Source: Balanoglossus misakiensis (lineage: Eukaryota > Hemichordata). From it: a stretch of DNA of 64,000 nucleotides. The translations under genes and the position numbers were made by a program. The stretch's first letter is position 1. Each line of letters opens with the position of its first letter. Location of the stretch: the NCBI GenBank assembly GCA_040954595.2, contig CM082582.2:2480001-2544000 (forward strand), in the 5' to 3' direction. The notes beneath the pieces are model-generated. The model saw only the letters and a program-made list of their open reading frames with translations. It was not told the DNA's origin and made no database searches. Below, piece by piece: positions 35,301 through 43,134 of the stretch.

Positions 35301-37117
35301 AATTTACTTTCTGGAACATATTTATTCATTCGGAACAAATGTGTCAAATACACTATGGTTCAACATCTTTGGCTAAATTGTAAAGATTGTTAAATTTAGA
35401 GTGCAATGTGTCCCACTGTCCTTCCTATGGCTGGATCCCAAGGGTATCATGGTTAGTAAAACTAAATCAGTATGGGTAATACTTTTTGGCCTTTCCCTCT
35501 TCTTGTTCAGGGTTAGCTTGTTTCTTCCCATTGAATTTGGATCATGCAAAGTAATTTTGGATGAAAATAAGAGTGTTGTAATTAGGTCTTTTTCAAAGGC
35601 ATTTTTTTATTATCCAATTGTGTGGCCACATTATCCATAATAAAGTGATAAGTCAGTTCACGTACCTCATCCTTCGCATTGACATCTGCACCATGGCTAA
35701 TCAACATCCTGACAGCATCCAATTTACCTTTGAAGGACGCTGCATGCAATGCTGTGGAATCATTCTGGAATAAAGACGTTTAATGTTGGAATAAAAATGA
35801 CATCACAAATCTGATACTTGCAATGTGAGTCAACTGCTTGATCTTTTGATGAGGAAACTCTAGGAATTTCATCACAATGAGCTTCAGTCACTATTGTAAT
35901 AATGGTTTTGATTACGATGGTGTGTTATTTCAGTAATAGACTGATATTGATTTGAATCTGAAAGATCATAATAATAGTATTTTCTAAGGTTGAGTGACAA
36001 TTCTCTATGACCAAAACACATGTACAGTAAAACCCGTCTAATCCAAAGGGACAGAAGAAATTGTTCAGTTTACAGACGTTTCTGGTTTGTAAAGGTTCTT
36101 TTAACACGTGGTTCTATGTCAAGGGGACAGGAAAATGTGTTCATTATAGACAGTTTTCCAGATACGGCATGTTCCATTTCGACAGGTATTACTGTATGTG
36201 GTTGAACCACATTGAACCAAACTGTAGACTGATACCATGTTCACACTAGGTAAAACTGGAACTGTTGATGAAAAAGTCCGCGCTGAATTGAGATTATTTA
36301 TATTTGTGGGCTAGTGTAGGTCTGTTTTTGCACAATCTAAATGTGGTGTTGTGATATCATTTTGGGAGTGTGTGGTATTTTGGAAGTTCATAGATATCTA
36401 GTTGATTCAGTGTTACTGTTGTGTGAAAAGCCAGTCACTCATAACCATTGAAATGTTTCTGAAACGTCTCTGCTCAAATGCTGGCATAAAATATTACATG
36501 TGAACAGTTGAAGTGATCCTGGAACATTTCAGGGGTTCAGCTAGTGCTACTACAGTAACAGCATCAGGGGTGCTATAGAAAGCGGCGTGGCAAACTGCAA
36601 TGATGTATTTGCAAACAGAATAGTGCGATGGACCTTGAAAAACACCCCAGTTGAGAATTAGTTCTTGCCACAGAGAATTTGAAACACCATAGTTGACCCC
36701 TAAAAATACTGCTTGCAGCAGACCTCTCCGTGTCTGTAAGTTTATCTTTGTGGAAGAATTGACATTAGGAATATCTTGTTTGCACCAAGAATCCATTTTA
36801 TTTCAACAAAATTCGTTATTTTAAAAAGATATTTCTATTAAAAGTTGTTACTTACCAAAAACCCAGGCTGTCTATCGTTATTTTGTTGCACGTAATTGAA
36901 ATACAGTTTCACACAATTTTTTTAAGTTCCCGCATGCACCGCATGTGAAAAATTAAATATCAAACGCTAGCCCTGAGCGATGACTCTGTATAAAACATTG
37001 GTCAATACGAACACTTACCTGTCCTGGGTATTTACCCCTTGCATTGACATCATATCCATCAGATATCAGCGACTGAATCTTTGCAACATCACCCTTCACT
37101 GCGGCATTGATTAGATT
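13102..37117 (-). CDS. Ankyrin-ROC-COR-Death domain protein gene (DAPK1-like C-terminal architecture)
   Basis: A multi-exon gene read from 37117 down to 13102. Thirty-two ankyrin exons (99 or 102 nt), a 37-codon linker exon, ROC GTPase exons at 22392-22264 (P-loop), 21821-21537 (DFAGQ), 21230-21104 (SKAD) and 20742-20594, COR exons at 18840-18661 and 14361-13102, and a death domain at the end of the last exon. All exon junctions I could place keep phase, and the visible coding length is about 1,800 codons. ROC-COR proteins are GTP-regulated signalling scaffolds; the death domain implies coupling to apoptosis or immune adaptors. No kinase domain is seen. The 5' exon(s) and start codon were not found and may lie above 37117. 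Two in-frame TGA codons may make it a pseudogene or a null allele. Confidence 0.85.
14362..14765. other. Intron sequence, nothing recognised
   Basis: Part of the 4.3-kb intron between the two COR exons, on the 3' side of the LINE insertion. No repeat or ORF recognised. Confidence 0.5.
14766..15059 (+). pseudogene. LINE ORF1 C-terminal fragment
   Basis: About 97 codons with no ATG at the visible start (GTG), so 5'-truncated. Contains a conserved-looking block (RVCTLFVSRLNPATT, then FDVGVNCTKLKTKYDMYASF and NWPQDTLVRKYY), resembling the C-terminal part of ORF1 proteins of CR1/Jockey-type elements that often precedes the APE-RT ORF. Stop TGA at 15057-15059 overlaps the next ATG at 15056. Confidence 0.6.
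15056..17891 (+). pseudogene. Decayed APE endonuclease-reverse transcriptase ORF2
   Basis: Starts MTKRKNSLRIVSFNCRSVKS (APE start). The frame breaks at a 12-G run (about 15285-15296), continues in another frame through ADSRLLGLVLEN and FIGDW to TAG at 15652-15654, and shifts again near 15865. It then runs through RT motifs in frame 3: NYRPIALATVF, TAA at 16767-16769, FLDASKAFDRVNHF, GVRQGGVLSPYLFNVYIDDL and VYADDMTLL. It ends at 17891. Conserved RT residues survive although the frame is broken at least four times. Confidence 0.85.
18034..18372. other. Intron sequence, nothing recognised
   Basis: Between the LINE tail and a MITE, in the same COR intron; no feature seen. Confidence 0.5.
18373..18585. 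mobile_element. MITE with CTGTAAAACAGGTT termini and TA duplication
   Basis: ctgtaaaacaggtt at 18373-18386 is the inverse of 18572-18585, both bordered by TA. Sub-terminal ttcgcg motifs are also inverted. About 213 bp and non-coding; it lies just downstream of the COR exon donor. Confidence 0.75.
18661..18840 (-). CDS. N-terminal COR exon
   Basis: 180 nt, phase 0 at both ends. Acceptor gttaatgttacag precedes AGA GAA GAA; the donor is GTAAGT at 18660-18655. Encodes REEYIPKLCAKIL, SSFPVIKWKTYIERVKEL and KKATRYLHYLGE, the typical start of a COR domain (FPV, W and LH-LGE positions). Confidence 0.88.
18841..19126. other. Intron sequence
   Basis: No coding signal. A short CA tract lies near 18966-18980 and a gtctcaaatctgagac hairpin near 19032-19047. 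Confidence 0.45.
19127..19566. mobile_element. TIR element with TTAA target duplication
   Basis: Accccggtgcgg termini (19127-19138 and the reverse complement 19555-19566) are each bordered by TTAA (19123-19126 and 19567-19570). Length 440 bp, no coding potential. TTAA duplication is the hallmark of piggyBac-type transposition, so a non-autonomous piggyBac-like element is likely. Confidence 0.65.
19567..20593. other. Intron sequence
   Basis: No exon or mobile element defined. Two inverted gttctcact/agtgagaac words at about 19683 and 20361 hint at another degraded TIR element, too weak to call. Confidence 0.4.
20594..20742 (-). CDS. ROC domain exon, C-terminal part
   Basis: 149 nt. Acceptor ttttttcttgatag, donor GTATGG. 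The exon begins with the last two bases of a codon split with the previous exon and ends in phase 0. Encodes KTFGKYLNILDETFILNCHN followed by MHRLRECLRSAK, the end of the ROC GTPase fold. Confidence 0.85.
20743..21103. other. Intron sequence
   Basis: 361 bp between ROC exons; nothing recognised. Confidence 0.5.
21104..21230 (-). CDS. ROC domain exon with G4-type motif
   Basis: 127 nt, phase 0 start and one extra base at the end, matching the next exon exactly. Acceptor tctttaatag, donor GTATGT. Encodes VTSWLAFLKAIISQDMD and KPKVILIGSKADLLKAEHKK; SKAD occupies the place of the NKxD guanine-specificity motif. Confidence 0.87.
21231..21536. other. Intron sequence
   Basis: 306 bp; AT-rich, nothing recognised. 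Confidence 0.5.
21537..21821 (-). CDS. ROC domain exon with DFAGQ (G3) motif
   Basis: 285 nt (95 codons), phase 0 at both ends, acceptor atattacaatgcag and donor GTGGGT. Encodes the switch II region KIGKFSVWDFAGQTEYYVTH followed by ENAVVLLVFKM. DFAGQ fills the DxxG motif of Ras-like ROC GTPases. Confidence 0.9.
21822..22263. other. Intron sequence
   Basis: 442 bp; nothing recognised. Confidence 0.5.
22264..22392 (-). CDS. ROC P-loop exon, with in-frame TGA
   Basis: 129 nt (43 codons) between acceptor aattctgacag and donor GTGTGT, phase 0 at both ends. The frame reads VFSRQKEFTALM, TGA (22356-22354), QPGVKRNTTKIVLAG, then the nucleotide-binding loop GYGGNGKT and LKESLQR. Codons on both sides of the TGA look like real coding sequence and join cleanly to neighbouring exons. 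CGA (Arg) to TGA at a CpG is a simple explanation. Starting the exon downstream at ATT GTG, after a weak acceptor, would avoid the stop but lacks a pyrimidine tract. Confidence 0.8.
22393..23381. other. Intron sequence
   Basis: 989 bp with no exon recognised; AT-rich. Confidence 0.45.
23382..23555. repeat. Perfect 66-bp inverted repeat (foldback) with 42-bp loop
   Basis: 23382-23447 is the exact reverse complement of 23490-23555. The loop repeats part of the arm directly: ctcgattttgaccagttcac starts at 23414 and again at 23446. It lies in an intron and may be the end of a larger foldback element. Confidence 0.9.
23556..23982. other. Intron sequence
   Basis: No recognised feature. Confidence 0.45.
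23983..24093 (-). CDS. Linker exon between ankyrin repeats and ROC
   Basis: 111 nt (37 codons), phase 0 on both sides. Acceptor gatccattttcag; the donor is AG|GCAAGT, a GC-AG type splice site. Encodes NVVTPCQEAGRKAG, then GTNIARAFVEYHFDNEKVYQ. Joins in frame to the P-loop exon. No domain recognised; it probably links the last ankyrin repeat to ROC. Confidence 0.7.
24094..24862. other. Intron with poly-G tracts
   Basis: Contains a run of about 20 G at 24660-24679 and further G and C runs to 24790 (see finding). No exon seen. Confidence 0.5.
24863..31672 (-). CDS. Array of 28 tandemly duplicated ankyrin exons
   Basis: Each exon is 99 or 102 nt and encodes one ankyrin repeat of the type DGDTPLHYAARDGDEG, then (G/H)-(L/V)-VRLLLEHKAD and a TIQNK/NIQNK end. 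Each sits between acceptor cttacag and donor GTAAATAC, phase 0-0. Plus-strand coordinates, high to low: 31672-31571, 31391-31290, 31118-31017, 30868-30767, 30598-30497, 30348-30250, 30111-30013, 29864-29763, 29614-29513, 29373-29275, 29126-29028, 28883-28785, 28646-28548, 28399-28301, 28156-28058, 27918-27820, 27671-27570, 27421-27320, 27181-27083, 26934-26833, 26693-26595, 26446-26345, 26196-26095, 25954-25853, 25704-25603, 25450-25349, 25200-25099, 24961-24863. Introns are about 135-180 nt and carry (AAAC)n-type tracts. I saw no stop in the exons. The acceptor of 30348-30250 is altered to cttaaag. Confidence 0.9.
31673..34482. other. Large intron between ankyrin exons
   Basis: Holds the dispersed repeat copy at 33631-33746 and an imperfect direct repeat (about 34011-34170 and 34227-34375, both with ttggcagatgctgga and gtagttttgattcaaagg). 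No exon recognised. Confidence 0.5.
33631..33746. repeat. Dispersed repeat, copy 2
   Basis: Same order of motifs as 11500-11602, with an extended CT run (33644-33657). Confidence 0.7.
34483..34584 (-). CDS. Ankyrin exon
   Basis: 102 nt, phase 0-0; encodes WGDTPLHSAARRDVGEG and VRLLLEHKADVTIQNK. More diverged from the array consensus; acceptor cttacag. Confidence 0.85.
34750..34848 (-). CDS. Ankyrin exon
   Basis: 99 nt, phase 0-0; encodes DGVTPLNDAAGFGGEG and VRLLLEHKADVTIQTQ; acceptor cttacag. Confidence 0.83.
34849..35665. other. Intron sequence
   Basis: Starts with an (AAAC)n tract like the array introns; nothing else recognised. Confidence 0.5.
35666..35764 (-). CDS. Ankyrin exon, not of the amplified type
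   Basis: 99 nt, phase 0-0, acceptor ctttattccag, donor GTACGT. Encodes NDSTALHAASFKGKLDAVRM and LISHGADVNAKDE, a canonical ankyrin repeat with independent sequence, so part of the ancestral N-terminal ankyrin block. Confidence 0.85.
35765..37018. other. Intron sequence with a MITE
   Basis: Contains the MITE at 36025-36194; no further exon supported. Confidence 0.5.
36025..36194. mobile_element. MITE, cagtaaaacc family, copy 1
   Basis: Termini cagtaaaacc and the imperfect inverse at 36185-36194, bordered by TA. Internal phrases (taaaggttcttttaa, ttctatgtc) recur in the copy at 49215-49364. Confidence 0.65.
37019..37117 (-). CDS. Most N-terminal ankyrin exon visible
   Basis: 99 nt, phase 0-0, acceptor gttgaatgttacag, donor GTAAGT. 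Encodes NLINAAVKGDVAKIQSLISD and GYDVNARGKYPGQ; the LI-AA-KGD pattern is typical of a first ankyrin repeat. The initiating exon should lie further upstream on the minus strand. Confidence 0.82.
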
Positions 37118-37649
37118 CTGTAACATTCAACAATCAACATTTCTTTCATCAAAATATTCTCAAAATGCAATCATAAACAGCAGTAATATAAAAGGAAAAC
37201 ATTGAAATCTTCATTAATGAAAAATTATGAAGCCAAAACATGATCATGTACGCCAATTTGAATACAAAATGATGACATCATGTTGTGAGAAAACAAAGAC
37301 AACACAATCACTCTTCTCCAAGACAAAGCAGCAAGATCTCCAAAGGGCAACAGGAAAACAGAAATACAAAACCGGTGCTGGCACTCTCAGGGAAAATAGA
37401 CATAGCCTGTCCACAACATTTCCAGGAATTTTCAACAACAAAAAGACAATTTGGATTCACCTCCTATTGATGTGTTGGTACCCCCTGGAAATTTAATTGT
37501 CAAAGGGGCACCTGAGTGCCCTTTAAAATGATGTTACTCACATGTTGAAGATATAACATTCCCCCTTGCCAGAGTGGAATCACCCTCAAATATTCTGGCG
37601 AAGGGGGACATATACCCCCTGCTGATACCATCCTGAATAAAACACTGTC

Positions 37650-37698
<49 letters not shown>

Positions 37699-37775
37699 AA
37701 GAAAATGAGACAAAAGCCCCCCTAGCTCCTAATTTACAAAAACTGGGACAGTTAATGCCATAATACAAATATAAA
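37118..37775. other. Upstream sequence of the gene, nothing recognised
   Basis: Holds a (TA)n microsatellite at 37653-37696; no convincing start exon. Confidence 0.45.
37653..37696. repeat. (AT)22 microsatellite
   Basis: Uninterrupted AT dinucleotide run just outside the Ngaro element. Confidence 0.95.
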
Positions 37776-38101
37776 TTTGTGAAACACACCACGCTGGATT
37801 GAGGTAGAAGTAAGGCTTTTAATACCCAAACAAGAAACTCGCTTAACAAAACTTAATAAATTACAGAGAAAAACACAAGTGTCAATAAATGAACAATAAA
37901 ACTAAAATACACTAGTCTAGCTATTCAAAGTAAAAAAAACGCTAATCTAAAATTGGGAGGGGGCCCCTTCAGTCAAGCGGTCGAACCTGGCCCTGTGGGT
38001 GAATCCATCCTGACAGGCCGAAATGTGAGGGAGGTTGTGCACTTCCCGAGAGATGGGGGTCAGGATGGAATCCAAGCCGGGTCAGGATGGAATCCAAGGC
38101 C
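37776..38101 (-). repeat. Ngaro split repeat B2 (outer)
   Basis: From tttgtgaaacacaccacg onward, nearly identical to 38394-38699; a 22-bp internal duplication (gtcaggatggaatccaag twice) is unique to this copy near its inner end. Confidence 0.88.
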
Positions 38102-38157
38102 GACCGCAGGAATGAAGGGGAGAAAGGAAAGGTGGAAGAACGGGGTGGAGGTGGGAA

Positions 38158-38393
38158 AGACGACGTGACCTGGCTCAAGCAGAGAACTGAAAGAATGAAT
38201 GAATGAATGGGGAAACAAAGGACGCCCAGTCTGACGCTAAGGGCCGTGTGCACAGGCCAAGCTGATTGGTCAGAAACGAAGCAGTAAAGGTCAGCACCAA
38301 CGGCGCTGATTGGTCGAGGAAATGTAGGTGGGGCTAGTGAAGACCACCTCGGTGTGTTCACAAAAAGCATCTGTGACACAACACAGATTTTAC
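38158..38393 (-). repeat. Ngaro split repeat A2
   Basis: Matches 43135-43370 with about two visible differences; ends acacagattttac. Confidence 0.9.
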
Positions 38394-38699
38394 TTTGTGA
38401 AACACACCACGCTGGATTGAGGTAGAAGTAAGGCTTTTAATACCCAAACAAGAAACTCGCTTAACAAAACTTAATAAATTACAGGGAAAAACACAAGTGT
38501 CAATAAATGAACAATAAAACTAAAATACACTAGTCTAGCTATTCAAAATAAAAAAAAACGCTAATCTAAAATTGGGAGGGGGCCCCTTCAGTCAAGCGGT
38601 CGAACCTGGCCCTGTGGGTGAATCCATCCTGACAGGCCGAAATGTGAGGGAGGTTGTGCACTTCCCGAGAGATGGGGGTCAGGATGGAATCCAAGGCCC
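38394..38699 (-). repeat. Ngaro split repeat B1 (inner)
   Basis: Partner of 37776-38101. Confidence 0.88.
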
Positions 38700-38793
38700 A
38701 AACGAAGGAAGAATGACTGAAGTTGACCCCCAAAATAAAGGGAAGTGGAATAGAGGAAATGGGGTGAGATGTTGGAAATGGTGGGAGTGGGAT

Positions 38794-39130
38794 CCTGGGG
38801 GACGGGTCGACCGTGCGAGCCCAGGTGGGAGCGTGGAATGAATGAGCCCAAGGGATCATAACATGATGCGGCTTGGGGGGGAGGGGGGTCCTGGGGGACG
38901 GGTCGACCGTGCGAGCCCAGGTGGGAGCGTGGAATGAATGAGCCCAAGGGATCATAACATGATGCGGCTTGGGGGGGAGGGGGGTCCTGGGGGACGGGTC
39001 GACCGTGCGAGCCCAGGTGGAAACAGGTGGAACGAATGAGACAATGGAAAGATGTCGCCCAAGGGAACATAAAATGATGCGGCTTGGGTGGGTGTGGTCC
39101 TGGGGGACGGGTTGACCGTACGAGCCCAGG
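38794..39130. repeat. 96-bp tandem repeat inside the Ngaro element
   Basis: Units start with cctgggggacgggt at 38794, 38890, 38986 and 39099 (spacings 96, 96, 113). Lies between the YR stop and repeat B1. Proline-rich frames here are repeat artefacts. Confidence 0.85.
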
Positions 39131-39196
39131 TGGCATTGTGGTAAAACAAGAGAATGGAGGTAAACTTAACAGAAGGCAAGCGCGAGAAGAAACACT

Positions 39197-40255
39197 CTAA
39201 TGACTGGCAAGCACATGAAAAGCGTGACGCAAGGAGGTCTCGGAGGTTCTAATATACAACTGGTAACAGTCACTAGACCATCTACCTAAGTACTGAATTA
39301 GGTGATCGGGGATGCGAGACGAAGCAGCCATTGTTGCTGCCCCTATTCGGAAGGAATGTCCGGCGAATAGGTTGGCCTGAAGGCCGAGTCGTGCCAGTAC
39401 AGTACGAAGCGAAGTTATGAAAGTGTGACGGTCCATAGGGAGTCTGTCCGGCAGGAGAAACAGCGGTTCGCTCGGTGAGGCCTGCATAAGTTGGCGGACG
39501 GTAACAAACCGAAGTAGCATAGAGACTGGGCAAATCTGCGTATATGTTGGGAATAGGCGCAAGTCGAATCCACGACGCAATTGGTCAGTTTTGGACATCT
39601 TGATGTGGACAGACAAAAAGTTAATGTGGGTATCCGAAGAGTTGATGCTGACGTCGCCAAGGCAGAGATTGGAACTTGCATGGAAATGTTGGGTTGTCAT
39701 GGTGAATTCACTGCAACGGAGGAATCCGAAGAATGCCAGAAGGAAGGCTGCCTCTAGCAAAAGGTCAAAGTACGCGCCAAATACACCTTGACGGAGGAGG
39801 AGACACATACGCCTGAGGATATCCGCAGTGATTGGTAAGCGTGGTCTGGTGGTAGATCCTTGCATCCGTTGAATACCCCTGAGGACGTTTTGGAGGCGTG
39901 GCAAAGACTGGCCGGTCGGTGACAGCAAGGGGTTGTGGTGACCGTACGTGATGTAGTGATTACGGATTCCTGCCAGGTAAACCTTGATCGTACTGAATTT
40001 CAGATTGAGGTTGTCCGCACAGTGGGTAACAAAATAAACCAGCAAATCTTCAGACACGGGTGGCAGGGAAGTATGGTATGAGACGTCTGCGAAGGCGCAA
40101 AAAGACACCCAGGCACGTACCCCAGACGTATACGATCCAGTGGTTCTTCGGCTTAGGGCTGCATCTTGGAACTTGCGTACGGCAGTGTTCAGTGGAACAT
40201 TACATCTGAGGGAATCCGGCAGGGAACTGGATCCGCCGCTGGGGCTTCGTTCCAA
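39197..40255 (-). CDS. Ngaro tyrosine recombinase
   Basis: About 352 residues. Catalytic set visible: Arg180 in FGFLRCSEF, His300 and Arg303 in AGHSFRIGAAT, Trp326 in LGRWSS, and nucleophile Tyr334 in YQLYIR. It would integrate circular cDNA without a DDE integrase. The frame overlaps the end of the RNase H frame by 67 nt. It has no ATG at its start (TTG at 40255; open back to a TGA about 30 nt further), so it must be expressed by frameshift, splicing or non-ATG initiation. Confidence 0.9.
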   Translation of the reverse strand: MERSPSGGSSSLPDSLRCNVPLNTAVRKFQDAALSRRTTGSYTSGVRAWVSFCAFADVSYHTSLPPVSEDLLVYFVTHCADNLNLKFSTIKVYLAGIRNHYITYGHHNPLLSPTGQSLPRLQNVLRGIQRMQGSTTRPRLPITADILRRMCLLLRQGVFGAYFDLLLEAAFLLAFFGFLRCSEFTMTTQHFHASSNLCLGDVSINSSDTHINFLSVHIKMSKTDQLRRGFDLRLFPTYTQICPVSMLLRFVTVRQLMQASPSEPLFLLPDRLPMDRHTFITSLRTVLARLGLQANLFAGHSFRIGAATMAASSRIPDHLIQYLGRWSSDCYQLYIRTSETSLRHAFHVLASH

Positions 40256-40506
40256 AACCGTGGCATCTGAAAACGAGAAAGGGAGTCAGCTAGAGAGTTC
40301 AGTCTGCCTGGGATGTGCTTAGCGTGGAACATAAAGTTGTGTGTAGCTGCCAGGATGACCAATCGTCGCATCAATTTCATAATGCTGGGTGATTTCGAAC
40401 GCCCTTTGTTGATGATGTGAACTGTGGCCGAATTGTCGCAGTGGAAGAGGATACGTTTTCGAGTCCATAGATGGCCCCATAACAGCGCTGCCACAACAAT
40501 GGGGTA
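40189..40506 (-). CDS. Ngaro RNase H, C-terminal part (frame-shifted)
   Basis: After a shift at 40508-40507 the RNase H reading continues as YPIVVAALLWGHLW, LFHCDNSATVHIINKG and GRLNSLADSLSRF. These are conserved RNase H and tether segments of DIRS-like Pol. The break (two extra bases or one lost) lies after FQEL and separates it from RT. It is probably a mutation, though the clean junction leaves a programmed shift open. Confidence 0.8.
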   Translation of the reverse strand, partial: YPIVVAALLWGHLWTRKRILFHCDNSATVHIINKGRSKSPSIMKLMRRLVILAATHNFMFHAKHIPGRLNSLADSLSRFQMPRFWNEAPAADPVPCRIPSDVMFH

Positions 40507-40508
40507 CT

Positions 40509-41798
40509 GAGCTCTTGGAAGGCTATTGACAATGTGGGGTCGGAATCAAGTTGAAGACTTTTGCTCCACCGATCTTGGAACCATTGGCCTGCGAAATAGC
40601 CCCCGTAGCCGATACCGCTCGCGTCAGTGTAGAGATCCATGTCGGAGGCAACTATCATGTTGGGGTCAAGAAACATGGATACGCCGTTCCAGCTCTCAAG
40701 AAAGTTGTGCCACATAGCAAGGTCTAGTCTACTTTCCGCAGAAATGGAGATATGATGGTCGAGCTTGTGTGTTGACTTTGATAGCTCAATTAAACGCGAA
40801 ATGAACGTGCGGCCGGGGACCACAACGCGACACGCGAAGTTTAGATGGCCAAGTAGGCTCAGCAACTGCCTTTTTGTGCAGGACTTGGGGTTGAGGAAGG
40901 AAGTGAGCAGCTCGAGGATTCTGGCTAGCTTGTCGCGAGGTAAGCACGCCTCCATTTTGACAGTGTCGAGTATGATGCCGAGATACTCCAGGGAGGTAGT
41001 TGGGCCCACAGTTTTGTGTGGGGCGATAGGGATACCGAGACAAATAAACAGCAGAGTCAGCAAAGCCATGGTGCGATCAGCATCGAAGGACGGGGGGTCA
41101 ACGGTGAGGAAATCATCCAGAAGATGGAAAATGGTATTGATGCCGTAGACGTGGTGAGCAATCCAGGATACCGCGCAAGAAAGCGAATCAAAGATCTTCG
41201 GGCTAGAACGCGAACCGAATGGGAGACGAACGAAGAAGTAGAATTGATCATCCCACTGGATACCATACAGGTGCCATAGCGACGGGTGTATAGGTATCAG
41301 TTTGAAGGCATCTACTATGTCAGTTTTGCAGAGCCACGAGCCTTTTCCTGACTTGAGGATGGCAGAAACAGCGTCGTCAATTTTAACGTAGGAAAGGCTG
41401 AATTCCTCTTTGTCAATGAGGTCATTGATGCTAGAGATCGCGGGGTCATTGCGCGGTGAGGAGAGGTCAACGATGAGACGCTTCTTTGTAGAATACTTCT
41501 TATCTGCCAGACCGATTGGACTGCAACGAAAATTTGCAAATGGGGGTTGGTCGAACGGGCCAGCTAGGTACCCCTTTTTCACTTCTGTATTTATCAGTTC
41601 GGAAACCGCTTCGGGCTGAGAACGCGCTGACAATAAATTGCGGCCGAAGAAGGAAGAGGAGGGTGCATTGCGGACGCCAGTGTGAAATCCCTGTTGCAGA
41701 CTCGAGATGAGGTAGTTGACAAAGGCGCGGTCGGGGTGAGAGGTCAAATGGTGGGCGAGGCTGTCGATCTCAATAGGTGTGGACGGCTTGGTGGGTAG
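40509..41798 (-). CDS. Ngaro reverse transcriptase and RNase H N-terminus
   Basis: Opens directly after the gag TGA in the same frame. LTSHPDRAFVNYL is the typical pre-RT motif of DIRS/Ngaro Pol. RT blocks: CSPIGLADKK, KTDIVDAFKLIPIH, FVRLPFGSRSSPKIF, and active site FHLLDDFL. RNase H starts at LYTDASGIGYGGYF. No ATG is needed if it is made by readthrough of the gag stop; the first candidate in frame (41747) is a non-gag-linked start. Confidence 0.9.
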
Positions 41799-43058
41799 TC
41801 AATTTTGGGGTCGCTGTTTGCCCGAGCACTTGCCCTGGGCTCTGCTGTGGTCGCCGGAGAAGCAGATTGAACAGCAATGGGCGAAGGAACAGTTATCTCT
41901 CTTGCAACCCGTGGGCGAATTGAAATTATTACAGAGTTCTTTACCCTGGTGGAAAACGCGGGGACGTCCTTTCCAGTCCTGTGATGACGATTGCGATGGT
42001 GCGGAGGAGGATTGCGATGGTGCGGAGTTAACCGATTTCTTGCTGCCCGGAGCAAGTTGTGGACAAATCTCAGTAGCGTGGGCTACACTTCCGCAAAGGT
42101 TGCACAGGGCAGCCCGCAGCCCGGAGAAAATAGAACAATATAAGGTGGTGTCCCGGCGTGACCAATCCACCTTAATGTTGTGGTTTAACAGCAAAGCCGC
42201 GGCCCTAGCGGAAAATGCACGGTGGTACTCATAAAAGGCCATGCCACTAAAACGACGCGACATGTCGACTATGTCCCTCTGGTATGAGTCCAATTCCTCG
42301 CGGCGATTCGGATAAACCTCGCACATAACGTTCTTGTAAACCGAGAAGGCGAGAATGAATTCTTGTATTGTGAGCGAGCGAGCAACCCGTGTATCATGCA
42401 AAGGTCGCAGCGACAGGGCCTCGTCGCCGATTACAATGTGACGCTGGCTATCGTTGAAACTGTACCCCGGAATGAGGAGGCATGCCAAATTGACATCCTT
42501 ACCTGCGAGAATATCTCGACGAAGGGAGGGTGATACCAGTTCGACGTGCGGTAAATTTTCCGAGGAAATACCGCGAGAACGGAGCAGGTCATTGGTAGCG
42601 CCAGAATGGTTGTTGTTAGTGGCCGAGCCCCGGCCGCCATCTTGGAAAGCGTTGGTGTTTTGCTCCATAGGCGGTTGTGACGTCACCGGCGATGACGTCA
42701 TGGGTGCGTTGTTGCTGAACCCTGGATTTTGCTGTTCCAAGACTAAGCGCGTCAGGTTGTTGACAGAGTCTTGCAGAGATGTAAACATGGAAGTAGTTAC
42801 ATAATTGTTTTGCTGCTCTTGCCTACTGCCTTGGGGGACGTCGGAAAATTCAGGACTGGAACGACGATCGGCTGGAACTTCGTTGTTGTAGCCCTGAACA
42901 GAAGTCGCACAGTTCTCAGTGACCAGTCTATTCAGATCGGTGGTACTCGGCGACGCAGACACGGCATCCGGAGTCGCTGAAGAACGGGATTGAGCTCGGG
43001 TAGTCGGTCTGACGTACGGCTGAGCTGTTGGGACTCGTGATCGACGTCTGGCGGGCAT
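41799..43058 (-). CDS. Ngaro Gag-like protein
   Basis: 419 residues from ATG at 43058. N-terminal half is low complexity (Ser/Thr/Asn/Gln rich); the centre, about 165-300, is globular. The C-terminus has two cysteine clusters: C-x8-C-x4-C-x3-H (CNNFNSPTGCKRDNCSFAH), then CSIC with downstream H and C, typical of Ngaro/DIRS Gag. An SQSSSAPSQSSS repeat precedes them. The stop is TGA followed by CTA. Confidence 0.87.
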   Translation of the reverse strand: MPARRRSRVPTAQPYVRPTTRAQSRSSATPDAVSASPSTTDLNRLVTENCATSVQGYNNEVPADRRSSPEFSDVPQGSRQEQQNNYVTTSMFTSLQDSVNNLTRLVLEQQNPGFSNNAPMTSSPVTSQPPMEQNTNAFQDGGRGSATNNNHSGATNDLLRSRGISSENLPHVELVSPSLRRDILAGKDVNLACLLIPGYSFNDSQRHIVIGDEALSLRPLHDTRVARSLTIQEFILAFSVYKNVMCEVYPNRREELDSYQRDIVDMSRRFSGMAFYEYHRAFSARAAALLLNHNIKVDWSRRDTTLYCSIFSGLRAALCNLCGSVAHATEICPQLAPGSKKSVNSAPSQSSSAPSQSSSQDWKGRPRVFHQGKELCNNFNSPTGCKRDNCSFAHCCSICFSGDHSRAQGKCSGKQRPQN

Positions 43059-43134
43059 TTTTTTCTTCGGTTAGAACACGTAACGACGAAGAATGAAAAC
43101 ACAGGTTGAAATGGAGGAGTTACGTAGTAAATAA

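Noticed and set aside
36830-36925. Possible extra exon before the donor gtaagtaac on the minus strand (about 36855)
   Set aside because: Open for only about 20 codons, no acceptor with pyrimidine tract and no ankyrin pattern.
38566-39179. Proline-rich open frames near the Ngaro 3' end
   Set aside because: They lie over the 96-bp tandem repeat and the split repeats, and no homologous protein pattern is visible.
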